From Parcubacteria group bacterium Athens0416_74 (GTDB taxonomy: Bacteria > Patescibacteriota > Minisyncoccia > Phycocordibacterales > UBA2100), in the NCBI GenBank assembly GCA_007375785.1, contig VMEY01000010.1, positions 1-29,112 on the forward strand: 29,112 nucleotides of DNA. The letters run 5' to 3'. Below the pieces are notes generated by a model, which was given only the letters and a program-made list of their open reading frames with translations, made no database searches and had not been told where the DNA came from. Position numbers and translations under genes: made by a program. Below, in pieces: positions 15,508 to 22,325 of the stretch; positions within the stretch are counted from its first letter, which is position 1, and each line of letters begins with the position of its first letter.

Positions 15508-15855
15508 TTAAAATTCGAGTCCTGCAGCGCGCGCGGCGTCGGCAAAAGCCTTTACCGTACCGATGTACTGGAAGCCTCCTCGATCGAAGACCACGGCCTT
15601 GATTCCTTTCTCACCTGCGCGCTTAGCGAGCGTGCCAGCTGCCTGCTCTGCCCTCTCGCGTGGCGTCTTGCCCTTTTCCTCCGCCGAGGAAACTGCGGCG
15701 AGCGTGACTCCCTTGCCGTCGTCGATTATCTGCGCGGTGATGCGAGTGTTGGAGCGGTAGATGCAGAGGCGCGGACGCGCTTCCGTGCCGACGACCTTCG
15801 CGCGAACGCGGCGATGGCGAACCTGACGTGCTGCTTGTTTGTTTGGTGTATTCAT
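15508..15855 (-). CDS. rplR: 50S ribosomal protein L18 (uL18)
   Basis: Binds 5S rRNA in the central protuberance. 115 aa, normal length. RHRRVRAKVVGTEARPRLCIYRSN, ITAQIIDDGKGVTLAAVSS and VVFDRGGFQYIGTVKAFADAARAAGLEF are diagnostic. It lies 5 bases after rplF and 4 bases before rpsE. Confidence 0.98.
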   Translation of the reverse strand: MNTPNKQAARQVRHRRVRAKVVGTEARPRLCIYRSNTRITAQIIDDGKGVTLAAVSSAEEKGKTPRERAEQAAGTLAKRAGEKGIKAVVFDRGGFQYIGTVKAFADAARAAGLEF

Positions 15856-15860
15856 ACGCT

Positions 15861-16397
15861 TTATGCGGCGACCTTCTTACCCTGCTTCATGCGGACGACC
15901 TCGCCCTCGTAGCGGATACCCTTGCCCTTGTACGGCTCAGGCTTTCTCACTGCACGGACTGTCGCTGCAAATTCTCCAAGAACTTCCTTGTCTGCTCCGG
16001 AAATCGTGATGATGTTCTTCTCGATAACAACGGTGAGTCCCTCAGGGATATCCACGAAGACCGGGTGTGAGTAGCCGACGATCAGCTTTACCTGCTTTCC
16101 GGCCATTTCGGCCTTGTAACCGATACCCTCTACCTGAAGCTTCTTCACAAACGGTGTGTTTACGCCGGAAATCATGTTGCGGAGGTGTGCTGCGTACGTG
16201 CCCCAGAGAGCTTTCGCGAGACGCGTGTTGTTCTTTGGTGAGACCTTCGCGACTGAGCCATCGACGGTAATCTCGACAGCAGGATGCATCGCGCGCACGA
16301 GCGTAGCGTTCTTACCTTTTACGGTAAGCTCACCGCCCGAGATCTTAATCTCTGTGCCGGCGGGTACCTGTATGTCTCTTTTTCCAGTGCGTGACAT
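15861..16397 (-). CDS. rplF: 50S ribosomal protein L6 (uL6)
   Basis: Large-subunit protein near the factor-binding region, 178 aa, made of two related domains. MSRTGKRDIQVPAGTEI opens the N domain, and GVNTPFVKKLQVEGIGYKAEM and GYSHPV join it to the C domain. The C-terminal PEPYKGKGIRYEGEVVRMKQGKK is the classical L6 signature. An in-frame TTG four codons upstream is rejected in favour of the ATG at 16397, which lies 5 bases after the rpsH stop. Confidence 0.98.
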   Translation of the reverse strand: MSRTGKRDIQVPAGTEIKISGGELTVKGKNATLVRAMHPAVEITVDGSVAKVSPKNNTRLAKALWGTYAAHLRNMISGVNTPFVKKLQVEGIGYKAEMAGKQVKLIVGYSHPVFVDIPEGLTVVIEKNIITISGADKEVLGEFAATVRAVRKPEPYKGKGIRYEGEVVRMKQGKKVAA

Positions 16398-16402
16398 ATG
16401 AA

Positions 16403-16798
16403 TTACCAAATCTCAAAGAGAGCTTCCCCTCCGAGGCGCTCTTTGCGAGCTTCTTTATCTGTTTTGATGCCGCTTGGCGTCGAGAGCATGAGTGCACCGT
16501 GACCGTACTTGACCGAGGTGATGTCGTGCACGCTCTTGTAGAGACGGCGGCCGGGCTTCGAGATGCGCTTTACACCGTTGATGACAGGCTTCCCTGCTTC
16601 CGTGTACTTGATGACGATATCGAGAGTCTTCTTGACCTTCTTACCCTTCTTCTCCACCGCTTTCACGTAGCCGGCCTCCTTGAGCTTCTCTGCGATAGCG
16701 AGCTTGAAGTTGGAAAACGGCACGGAGACAGATGCGTGCTTCACAGCTCCGGCGTTCTTGAGACGATTTATGAGGTCACCGACAGGGTCATTTACCAT
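16403..16798 (-). CDS. rpsH: 30S ribosomal protein S8 (uS8)
   Basis: Central-domain 16S rRNA binder, 131 aa, normal length. MVNDPVGDLINRLKNAG opens it, followed by SVPFSNFKLAIAEKLKEAGYV, RISKPGRRLYKSV, and the C-terminal GALMLSTPSGIKTDKEAR with GGEALFEIW. In E. coli S8 represses the spc operon by binding its mRNA. Here the operon has been re-headed at S14, so any such site would differ. Start ATG 16798, four bases after the rpsZ stop, with only A/T-rich sequence before it. Confidence 0.98.
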   Translation of the reverse strand: MVNDPVGDLINRLKNAGAVKHASVSVPFSNFKLAIAEKLKEAGYVKAVEKKGKKVKKTLDIVIKYTEAGKPVINGVKRISKPGRRLYKSVHDITSVKYGHGALMLSTPSGIKTDKEARKERLGGEALFEIW

Positions 16799-16802
16799 AG
16801 AA

Positions 16803-16988
16803 TTACCAAGATGACTTCTTAATACCCGGGATGTTGCCCTCAAGAGCCTCCTCGCGGAAGCAGATGCGGCACAGGTTGAAATCACGCATGAAACCGCGTG
16901 GGCGGCCGCACTTGAAGCAACGACGAACAACCCGAGATTTGAACTTCGGGGTGCGGTTTGCCTTCACTATCATTGATTTCTTTGCCAT
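16803..16988 (-). CDS. rpsZ: 30S ribosomal protein S14, zinc-ribbon type (uS14)
   Basis: Small-subunit head protein, 61 aa, the short form. CFKCGRPRGFMRDFNLCRICFRE places four cysteines as CxxC...CxxC, which defines the zinc-binding type, and IPGIKKSSW closes the protein. The ATG at 16988 begins MAKKSMIVKANR. An upstream in-frame start five codons earlier is not supported by the family. It is the first gene of its transcription unit, behind a promoter at 17168-17140, and is separated from L5 by a 2-kb cassette. Confidence 0.97.
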   Translation of the reverse strand: MAKKSMIVKANRTPKFKSRVVRRCFKCGRPRGFMRDFNLCRICFREEALEGNIPGIKKSSW

Positions 16989-17135
16989 GAGATGAAACCT
17001 CAAGAGAGTAGCTGGGAGGCCGGCACCGAGACCTTCCGGTCTGGTTAGAGCACTTCCCTGCGTGGCCTCTGTTCTTGCGATATTCCTTCCTTGCGGACGG
17101 AATCACTCTAAAAAACAAGGCCCCCTGCGAGGCCT
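16989..17135 (-). promoter_or_regulatory. Structured leader of the S14-to-SecY operon
   Basis: A hairpin AGGCC...GGCCT (17135-17118) with a T-run (GTTTTTT, 17116-17110) stands at the predicted 5' end. Further on, GAGGCC (17069-17064) pairs with GGCCTC (17021-17016) around a hairpin AGACC-GGAA-GGTCT (17042-17029) with a GNRA loop. It may be an autoregulatory ribosomal protein site. Confidence 0.5.
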
Positions 17136-17139
17136 GCAC

Positions 17140-17168
17140 AATATAGGCTATATGCCCGGCGAAGTCAA
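17140..17168 (-). promoter_or_regulatory. Promoter of the S14-to-SecY operon
   Basis: TTGACT (17168-17163), 17-bp spacer, TATATT (17145-17140). It lies next to the divergent Fis-like gene. Confidence 0.75.
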
Positions 17169-17214
17169 ACATTGATGGCTTCATAGCCCTATCCATATTA
17201 GGATGTCGACAGCC

Positions 17215-17220
17215 AGGAGG
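17215..17220 (+). promoter_or_regulatory. Strong Shine-Dalgarno sequence of the first Fis-like gene
   Basis: AGGAGG, 8 bases before the ATG at 17229. It stands out because nearly every other start in the window lacks such a site. Confidence 0.75.
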
Positions 17221-17228
17221 ACCCGCCC

Positions 17229-17492
17229 ATGCGCTACCAGCACCATCCCCGCCCCAGCAGATTTCAATGCGTCGCCTTTCCCCCTCTTCCGACCATCGGC
17301 CTCTTCAACGAGGACGGTGAGCTGAAGTCGCTGCAGGAGAGCGAGGCCGACGTGATTCGCTTCCATATCGAACACCACCATGGCTGTATGTCGGCCGCGG
17401 CGCGCTCGCTCGATATCGGTCGGTCGACGCTCTATCGCAAGCTCTACGAGATTGTGCGAGCGGAGCACGCTCCAAAGCAGTACATCGGCTGA
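17229..17492 (+). CDS. Small Fis/NtrC-type helix-turn-helix protein (first)
   Basis: Probable DNA-binding protein, 87 aa. Residues about 38-77 (SEADVIRFHIEHHHGCMSAA, then RSLDIGRSTLYRKLYE) match the C-terminal HTH_8/Fis domain of sigma-54 activators. The ATPase and receiver domains of such activators are absent. The first 35 residues are Pro/His-rich with a short FNEDGELKSL stretch. The ATG follows a perfect Shine-Dalgarno by 8 bases. The gene appears richer in G and C than its neighbours, and its helix resembles proteobacterial regulators, which together suggest transfer (inference). A terminator follows 24 bases after the stop. Targets unknown. Confidence 0.8.
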   Translation: MRYQHHPRPSRFQCVAFPPLPTIGLFNEDGELKSLQESEADVIRFHIEHHHGCMSAAARSLDIGRSTLYRKLYEIVRAEHAPKQYIG

Positions 17493-17516
17493 AGAAGCCG
17501 CCAGCACCATTACTCG

Positions 17517-17546
17517 ACGACCGCCTTCATGGCGGTCGTTCTCTTA
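17517..17546 (+). terminator. Terminator of the first Fis-like gene
   Basis: Stem ACGACCGCC/GGCGGTCGT (17517-17525 with 17531-17539), loop TTCAT, then TCTCTTATT. Confidence 0.75.
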
Positions 17547-17924
17547 TTACATCGAGGTGACGAGTCCTTCTATATGAGTCCGGATTTGGTCGCGAATACG
17601 GCGCGTAAATTCGAGTGATTGCTCAAAAGGGTCTGCGACATCCCAGAAAATTGCCTTTGGACTCGTCTTCAGATATTCGGGGACTGTTTCATCTCTTGCC
17701 ATCACCACTACTGTGTCTGCCGATTCGACGAGCTCCTGCGTAACGGGTTCACGAACATATTCCGATGCGTCGACCCCGATTTCTTTCAGGGCGTGGTCGT
17801 CGCCTTTTATTACAAGCGTCCCCGCGGAGAACGCCTCATGCTTTCCGTGTGAAAGTTCGCGGAATATACCTTCCGCCATTTGGCTGCGTCCCACGTTTCC
17901 TTCACAGACAAACAGCACCTTCAT
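17547..17924 (-). CDS. Low-molecular-weight tyrosine phosphatase / arsenate reductase family
   Basis: Cytoplasmic phosphatase-fold enzyme, 125 aa. The catalytic loop C7-E-G-N-V-G-R13-S (Cx5R) sits right after the first strand and is followed by QMAEGIF. D98-P99 in WDVADPF matches the acid Asp-Pro of the family. The single visible cysteine in the loop and lack of a clear second redox cysteine favour phosphatase over arsenate reductase, but this is a guess. It starts 3 bases after the methyltransferase stop, so the two share a transcript. It is shorter than most (about 150 aa). Confidence 0.82.
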   Translation of the reverse strand: MKVLFVCEGNVGRSQMAEGIFRELSHGKHEAFSAGTLVIKGDDHALKEIGVDASEYVREPVTQELVESADTVVVMARDETVPEYLKTSPKAIFWDVADPFEQSLEFTRRIRDQIRTHIEGLVTSM

Positions 17925-17927
17925 ACG

Positions 17928-18629
17928 CTAGAACTTCTGGATGTAGGCTGAGAACGTGCGGCGTTTGCCGGCCCGGGCTTCGCCTATCTTCCCCCTATTG
18001 ATGTGGCGATGCGATTTGTTGAATTTGTGCAGCTCGAAATCATCTTTGAAGAATTCGTACACACCCTCTTCTGTCCAGGTGTATTCATAAAATCCGAGCT
18101 TGGGGTGCAGGTATGCGCCCTCTTCATCGGCCGGGTGTTCTTTGAGCAATCGCTTGGTGTGAAGGTCCTCATCGGCAAGAAATGATTTGAAGAAGAGCCA
18201 CCCACCCGGCTTCAGTACACGGAGTATTTCTGCGCGCAGCGCCTCGCGCTCAGCGCGCTTGAGGAAATGCGAGGTCATCATGTCGAGGACAAATGTCTGA
18301 GAAGTATCAGGGAGCGGGAGCGGCTCCGCGATGGAGCGCGCCTCGTAGGTGATGGGGAGGTCTTTTGATGCTGCCTCAGCGTGCCCTATCGCCGCTTCGG
18401 AGATATCGTAGCCGATGCCGCGGATACCGTAGTGCTCGGCGAGATATATGAGATTGCGACCGTTGCCGCAGCCGAGGTCGAGCGCTTTTGCGAGCGGATT
18501 GAGGAATTCCCTCTTGTACTGCCGCTCGAGCCAGCGGGTAAACTTTTCCAAGTCTTCCGAAGAATCCGTAGAGAGCGCGAGGTGTTCGCTCGTCTTGTAT
18601 TCTCTATTCCAAAATTCTTTCTGATCCAT
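17928..18629 (-). CDS. Class I SAM-dependent methyltransferase
   Basis: Predicted methyltransferase of 233 aa, substrate unknown. Motif I ALDLGCGNGRNLIYLAE lies at 49-65, GIGYDISEAAIGHAE follows as motif II, then LDMMTSHFLKRAERE and RVLKPGGWLFFKSF, all typical of class I enzymes. The C-terminus is basic (NKSHRHINRGKIGEARAGKRR), which may touch nucleic acid. The ATG at 18629 follows TAGAAT by 7 bases and is preferred over longer frames, whose added N-terminus runs through the divergent gene. It is co-transcribed with the phosphatase. Confidence 0.85.
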   Translation of the reverse strand: MDQKEFWNREYKTSEHLALSTDSSEDLEKFTRWLERQYKREFLNPLAKALDLGCGNGRNLIYLAEHYGIRGIGYDISEAAIGHAEAASKDLPITYEARSIAEPLPLPDTSQTFVLDMMTSHFLKRAEREALRAEILRVLKPGGWLFFKSFLADEDLHTKRLLKEHPADEEGAYLHPKLGFYEYTWTEEGVYEFFKDDFELHKFNKSHRHINRGKIGEARAGKRRTFSAYIQKF

Positions 18630-18636
18630 AGCACGG

Positions 18637-18642
18637 ATTCTA
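18637..18642 (-). promoter_or_regulatory. Leaderless promoter of the methyltransferase/phosphatase pair
   Basis: TAGAAT, 7 bases before the ATG at 18629. No TG extension and only a weak -35. Confidence 0.45.
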
Positions 18643-18707
18643 CGCTGCTTGACACTCGACGTCGAATGAACGAGGCTATCTATCGGCAGCAAGATGGGAG
18701 ATTCCGA

Positions 18708-18968
18708 ATGGACAATACCCCAACGAAAGTACCGGTGGTGTCCGTGCAACACGACGGCCCCACGCTTCACATCAGCGTCGACCTGCAAGAGAGTTCGCAA
18801 GGACCCTTCGTTGCACTTCGCGACAAGACCGGAAAGTTCCGGTCATTCTACAGAATCCGCGCAGACATCGCAGATTCCGCCGTGCGAGTTGCCGAGGGGA
18901 ACTACTCTGAGGCAGCGAAGCTGCTCGGCATCTCACGACAGTCATTAGCGAGGTGGAGGCTGAAGTAA
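18708..18968 (+). CDS. Small Fis-type helix-turn-helix protein (second)
   Basis: Probable DNA-binding protein of 86 aa. ADSAVRVAEGNYSEAAKLLG and ISRQSLARWRLK at the C-terminus form a Fis-like helix-turn-helix. The front half (VSVQHDGPTLHISVDLQ, then GPFVALRDKTGKFRSFYRI) looks like a small beta domain with no family I know. The ATG at 18708 has GGGAG seven bases upstream. An in-frame ATG at 18666 would add 14 residues and is possible. It diverges from the methyltransferase and runs toward L5, ending in a shared terminator. With the first Fis-like gene it brackets the two enzymes of the cassette. Confidence 0.72.
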   Translation: MDNTPTKVPVVSVQHDGPTLHISVDLQESSQGPFVALRDKTGKFRSFYRIRADIADSAVRVAEGNYSEAAKLLGISRQSLARWRLK

Positions 18969-18992
18969 ATCCACCTGCTCAAAGCAACATCG

Positions 18993-19025
18993 AAAAAACG
19001 GCCATCCGAGGATGGCCGTTTTTCT
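18993..19025. terminator. Bidirectional terminator between L5 and the second Fis-like gene
   Basis: Stem AACGGCCATCC/GGATGGCCGTT (18997-19007 with 19010-19020), with A-run on one side and T-run on the other. It should end both the S19-to-L5 unit (- strand) and the Fis-like gene (+ strand). Confidence 0.92.
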
Positions 19026-19034
19026 CTTTCGATT

Positions 19035-19568
19035 TTACTGACGGAACGGGAGGCCTATGTGCTTGAGAAATGCTTCTGCCTCTTTCTTGTTCTTGGCAGT
19101 AGTAGTGATGTTGATGCCGAGCCCAAAGACATCCTTTGCATCTTCGTCGGTGGTCTCCGGGAAGACCGTGTGCTCCTTGATGCCGATAGAGATGTTGCCC
19201 ATCTCATCGATAGAGGTCGTGCGGATTCCGCGGAAGTCCTTTACGCGCGGGAATACGACATGCACAAGCTTCTCGAGGAAAGACTGCATGCGAGCACCGC
19301 GGAGTGTGACCTGGTAGCCCGAGAGGTCGCCGACACGCGTCTTGAAGTTGGCGATAGACTTCTTTGTAGGACGCGCAGCAGGAGCTTGGCCGGTGATGCG
19401 CTTGAGGCGCTCCACGATGAGCTCTGCCTTCTTCTTATCCTTGAGTGAGCCGACACCTACCGAGACCACGACCTTCTGCACCTTTGGGGTCTGCATGACG
19501 CTCGTGTAGCCAAACTCACCCTTGAGGGCTTCGAATGCTGCGTTTTTCTTTGTTGCTGTTGCGTTCAT
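19035..19568 (-). CDS. rplE: 50S ribosomal protein L5 (uL5)
   Basis: Binds 5S rRNA and contacts P-site tRNA, 177 aa, normal length. TPKVQKVVVSVGVG, ITGQAPAARPTKKSIANFKTR, VTLRGARMQSFLEKLVHVVF, RDFRGI-type PRVKDFRGI and INITTTAKNKKEAEAFLKHIGLPF identify it. It is the last gene of its unit. A bidirectional terminator begins 10 bases after the stop, and S14, its usual neighbour, lies 2 kb away. Confidence 0.98.
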   Translation of the reverse strand: MNATATKKNAAFEALKGEFGYTSVMQTPKVQKVVVSVGVGSLKDKKKAELIVERLKRITGQAPAARPTKKSIANFKTRVGDLSGYQVTLRGARMQSFLEKLVHVVFPRVKDFRGIRTTSIDEMGNISIGIKEHTVFPETTDEDAKDVFGLGINITTTAKNKKEAEAFLKHIGLPFRQ

Positions 19569-19573
19569 ACGTT

Positions 19574-19885
19574 TTATTTGAGGGTCTCTCCGCTCTTTAC
19601 CGCTACGCGCTGTCTCTCTCCATCCTTACCGCGCACAATCTTGATACGAGTCGGCTTGCCGCCTTTCGGGTCTGCGAGCATCACGTTGGATGCATGGAGC
19701 GGCATCGGCTTTTCTACTATCTGACCCTTGCGATTCTGCTGGGTCCTGCGCATATGCTTTTTGACGAGGTTTACACCGTCGATGAGAACCTGGTTTTCCT
19801 TGATGAGGACGCGCGCGATTGTGCCCGTCTCCCCCTTGGACTTACCCGCTATCACCACTACTTTGTCTCCTTTTTTGAGTTTCAT
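19574..19885 (-). CDS. rplX: 50S ribosomal protein L24 (uL24)
   Basis: Assembly initiator that binds the 5' end of 23S rRNA, 103 aa. The KOW motif KKGDKVVVIAGKSKGETGTI sits at the N-terminus. NLVKKHMRRTQQNRKGQIVEK and PLHASNVMLADPKGGKPTRI complete the signature. It starts at an ATG preceded by CTAT, without a clear Shine-Dalgarno, 15 bases after the rplN stop. Confidence 0.98.
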   Translation of the reverse strand: MKLKKGDKVVVIAGKSKGETGTIARVLIKENQVLIDGVNLVKKHMRRTQQNRKGQIVEKPMPLHASNVMLADPKGGKPTRIKIVRGKDGERQRVAVKSGETLK

Positions 19886-19900
19886 ATAGCAAAAATCTAC

Positions 19901-20272
19901 CTACACGACTTCCGGCGCGAGCGAGCCGATTTTCTGATAGCCACGTTCGATGACTTCGCGCGGGATAGGGCCGAACACACGATTCGCCTTTGGCTCCTTC
20001 TTGTCCTTTTCGACGAGCACGACTGCATTCTCATCGAAGCGAATGTAGCTGCCATCCTTGCGGCGGAAAGGCTTTCTCTGGCGCACCACCACAGCGCGGT
20101 GCACGTCCTTCTTCTTTACGGACTTGCGAGGCTGTGCGGTCTGGATAGAGAGCACGACCTCGTCGCCTATTTCTGCGTAGCGCTTTTTCGAACCGCCGAG
20201 GATTTTGAACACGCGTCCAATCTGGCCGCCCGAGTTATCCGCTATTTTGACGATGCTTCTATCTTGCAACAT
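19901..20272 (-). CDS. rplN: 50S ribosomal protein L14 (uL14)
   Basis: Interface protein of the large subunit, 123 aa. LQDRSIVKIADNSGGQIGRV, GDEVVLSIQTAQPRKSVKKKDVHRAVVVRQRK and the C-terminal FGPIPREVIERGYQKIGSLAPEVV match the family. Residues SYIRFDENAVVLVEKDKKE correspond to the RFDxNAxVLI motif. The start follows the rpsQ stop by four bases (TTAT). Confidence 0.98.
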   Translation of the reverse strand: MLQDRSIVKIADNSGGQIGRVFKILGGSKKRYAEIGDEVVLSIQTAQPRKSVKKKDVHRAVVVRQRKPFRRKDGSYIRFDENAVVLVEKDKKEPKANRVFGPIPREVIERGYQKIGSLAPEVV

Positions 20273-20276
20273 ATAA

Positions 20277-20519
20277 TTATTTCACAATCACGAAGCGCTT
20301 TCGCTTCGATATAGGGCGGGTTTCTTTGATGGTGACCTTGCTGCCGACTTCTGCGGTATTACCCACGTCGTGCACGAGGAATTTCTTGGAAAGCTTCATG
20401 TACTTCTTGTACTTCGGGTGCTTCACGTAGCGCTCCACAGATACGGTAGCAGTATCTTTCATCGCCGATTTCACGACGACGCCCTCGAAAGTCTTTCCTG
20501 TGTTGATTTCTTTTTCCAT
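20277..20519 (-). CDS. rpsQ: 30S ribosomal protein S17 (uS17)
   Basis: OB-fold 16S rRNA binder, 80 aa. GKTFEGVVVKSAMKDTATVSV, VKHPKYKKYMKLSKKFLVHD and VGSKVTIKETRPISKRKRF cover the full family pattern, including the terminal ETRPLSK-like motif. It starts 18 bases after the rpmC stop. Confidence 0.98.
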   Translation of the reverse strand: MEKEINTGKTFEGVVVKSAMKDTATVSVERYVKHPKYKKYMKLSKKFLVHDVGNTAEVGSKVTIKETRPISKRKRFVIVK

Positions 20520-20537
20520 ATACTTAGATGCGCTACT

Positions 20538-20741
20538 CTACGCTTTTTTTGGCTCTACCGCAATCTCTCGCTCACGAAGCTCGGTAAGCATCTGTGCAAT
20601 CTCTTTGCGAAGCATTCTGCCCTCTCGCACGTTGCGGGAGCGGCTGCCTGCTGCGTTGAAGCGCATACTGCGAAGAGCCTCGCGCTTGTCTGCGACGTTC
20701 TTCACGAGTTCCGTGGTATCGAGTTTCTTTAAGTCAGCCAT
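20538..20741 (-). CDS. rpmC: 50S ribosomal protein L29 (uL29)
   Basis: Two-helix protein at the exit tunnel, 67 aa. ADLKKLDTTELVKNVADKRE, LRSMRFNAAG and LRKEIAQMLTELREREI are typical. It starts 4 bases after the rplP stop and keeps the usual L16-L29-S17 order. Confidence 0.97.
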   Translation of the reverse strand: MADLKKLDTTELVKNVADKREALRSMRFNAAGSRSRNVREGRMLRKEIAQMLTELREREIAVEPKKA

Positions 20742-20745
20742 AGAA

Positions 20746-21165
20746 TTATCGTGCGATGACGCGGACCTTTACAGGAAGCTTGGTGCCCGCTTTGCGAAGC
20801 GCCTCACGTGCCATAGCCTCGGGAGCGCCGTCGACTTCAAAGAGAATGCGGCCCGGACGCACATCCATCACGTAGCCTGCGAGATCTCCCTTACCGGAAC
20901 CCATGCGTACTTCGGAAGGCTTACGAGTGAATGGTCTGTCCGGGAAGATGCGGATCCAAATCTTGGCGCTCTTACCAGCTGCACGAGAGAGAGCGCGGCG
21001 AGCAGATTCAATCTGGTTCGACGTGATGCGAGCCTGTGTCATCGCCTTCAATCCGAAGCTTCCAAACGCCACCGTGATGCCACGGGTCTCTGGGCGAACG
21101 CGCCTCGCGCCACTCTGGCGATCATTCTGCCACTTGCGGTATTTTGTTTTCTTTGGTGCCAACAT
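20746..21165 (-). CDS. rplP: 50S ribosomal protein L16 (uL16)
   Basis: A-site region protein of the large subunit, 139 aa. LAPKKTKYRKWQNDR, TRGITVAFGSFGLKAM, ARRALSRAAGKSAKIWIRIF, PDRPFTRKPSEVRMGSGKG and EVDGAPEAMAREALRKAGTK are all conserved. The R-M-G-x-G-K-G stretch is intact. The start follows the rpsC stop by five bases. Confidence 0.98.
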   Translation of the reverse strand: MLAPKKTKYRKWQNDRQSGARRVRPETRGITVAFGSFGLKAMTQARITSNQIESARRALSRAAGKSAKIWIRIFPDRPFTRKPSEVRMGSGKGDLAGYVMDVRPGRILFEVDGAPEAMAREALRKAGTKLPVKVRVIAR

Positions 21166-21170
21166 ATAGA

Positions 21171-21863
21171 TTATGCGTTTTGGCTGGAGGTACGCTTCTC
21201 CTCTTTCTTATCGAAGACATCGCCGCGGTATATCCAGACTTTGATACCGATTACCCCGTACGGGAGGTATGCCTGTTCACGAGCGAAATCGATATCGGCA
21301 CGGAGTGTCTGCAGAGGCACACGACCGCGCTTGATTTCTTCGGTGCGTGACATCTCTGCGCCTCCAAGGCGGCCTGCGATACCGATACGCACACCTTGCA
21401 CGTCGCGGTTTGCCATCACCTTCTCTACCGTCTGCTTGAGTACGCGGCGGAAGGTCTGGCGCTTCTCGAGACCCTCAGCGACCATGTACGCGACGACCGG
21501 TGCCTGACTCTCAGGCGAGCGGACTTCCTCGATGTCGAGGCGGATAGCCATCTTCGGCGCTCCCTTGACGCCGCTGACAATCTTTTCGATTTCCTTTGAG
21601 AGCTTGGTGCTGCCTTCCCCGCCGCGGCCGATGACGAGACCGGGGCGTGAGGTCTTGAGAAGAATGCGGATGGTGTTCTGGCTGCGCTCTATCTCGGTCG
21701 ATGTGATGAACATACCGCGGAGACGTTTCTTAAGGAAGCGGCGAATCGCAGAGTCAATCATGACGTTCATGCGGTATTCCGCAGGCGTCTTGGCAAACCA
21801 GCGGCTCTTCCAATCACGGATTATACCGAGGCGATGTGCGTATGGATGTACGGTGTGTGTCAT
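21171..21863 (-). CDS. rpsC: 30S ribosomal protein S3 (uS3)
   Basis: mRNA-entry protein with helicase role, 230 aa. THTVHPYAHRLGIIRDWKSR opens it. The KH domain has RPGLVIGRGGEGSTKLSKEI, and the C domain has VQGVRIGIAGRLGGAEMSRTE and LPYGVIGIKVWIYRGD. An in-frame TTG two codons upstream is rejected for the ATG at 21863, which is preceded only by A/T-rich sequence. Confidence 0.98.
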   Translation of the reverse strand: MTHTVHPYAHRLGIIRDWKSRWFAKTPAEYRMNVMIDSAIRRFLKKRLRGMFITSTEIERSQNTIRILLKTSRPGLVIGRGGEGSTKLSKEIEKIVSGVKGAPKMAIRLDIEEVRSPESQAPVVAYMVAEGLEKRQTFRRVLKQTVEKVMANRDVQGVRIGIAGRLGGAEMSRTEEIKRGRVPLQTLRADIDFAREQAYLPYGVIGIKVWIYRGDVFDKKEEKRTSSQNA

Positions 21864-21869
21864 ATGCAA

Positions 21870-22322
21870 TTATTCACTTTTTTGTTCAGTCTTCGCTTCT
21901 TCAGGCTTTGCTCCGCCAGCTGGCGGATTCTTCGCGGCCTTCTTCACTGCTTTCTTTGCTCCGCCAGCTGGCGGATTTTTCGCAGCCTTCGGAGCAGCAG
22001 GATTGACGCCGAGCTCGAGGGCGATGATGCTCATGGTCTTGGCGTATTTTGCTGCACGACCGCGAGCCTTCGGCATAAAACGACGAAGGACCGTGCCCTT
22101 GTTGACCGTGATGGTCTTCACGATGAGCTCTTCCGGCTCTGCCCCCTTCTCACGAGCGTTTGCCACCGCAGACTCGAGAAGTTTGCGGATAGCTTCAGAA
22201 GATTTCTGAGGAGCGTATGAGAGCGCTGAGTGCGCGGCGAGCACCGACTTGCCGCGGATAAGATTCGCAATCAGGCGGACCTTTTGCGGAGACTGATGAT
22301 AGTTGGTGAGCAGCGCTTTCAT
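21870..22322 (-). CDS. rplV: 50S ribosomal protein L22 (uL22) with repeat-bearing tail
   Basis: Exit-tunnel protein, 150 aa. YHQSPQKVRLIANLIRGKSV, SSEAIRKLLESAVANAREKG and the tunnel loop VNKGTVLRRFMPKARGRA are conserved. After residue 110 comes a Lys/Ala-rich tail in which KKAAKNPPAGGAK is present twice. Each copy contains the palindrome TCCGCCAGCTGGCGGA (21912-21927 and 21960-21975). The tail is not part of the normal L22 fold and looks like an in-frame gain of a palindromic repeat. Confidence 0.97.
   Translation of the reverse strand: MKALLTNYHQSPQKVRLIANLIRGKSVLAAHSALSYAPQKSSEAIRKLLESAVANAREKGAEPEELIVKTITVNKGTVLRRFMPKARGRAAKYAKTMSIIALELGVNPAAPKAAKNPPAGGAKKAVKKAAKNPPAGGAKPEEAKTEQKSE
21912..21975. 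repeat. Two copies of a 16-bp palindrome inside rplV
   Basis: TCCGCCAGCTGGCGGA at 21912-21927 and 21960-21975, 48 bases apart and so in the same frame, encoding PPAGG. A near copy lies in rplC at 25140-25155. Confidence 0.85.
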
Positions 22323-22325
22323 AGA

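Noticed and set aside
17181..17510. 109-aa frame on the - strand opposite the first Fis-like gene
   Set aside because: The + strand frame has a recognisable HTH domain, a strong Shine-Dalgarno and a terminator. The opposite frame shows nothing recognisable.
18649..18654. Perfect TTGACA as -35 for the second Fis-like gene
   Set aside because: No acceptable -10 lies at 16-18 bp. The nearest TATCTA gives a 22-bp spacer.
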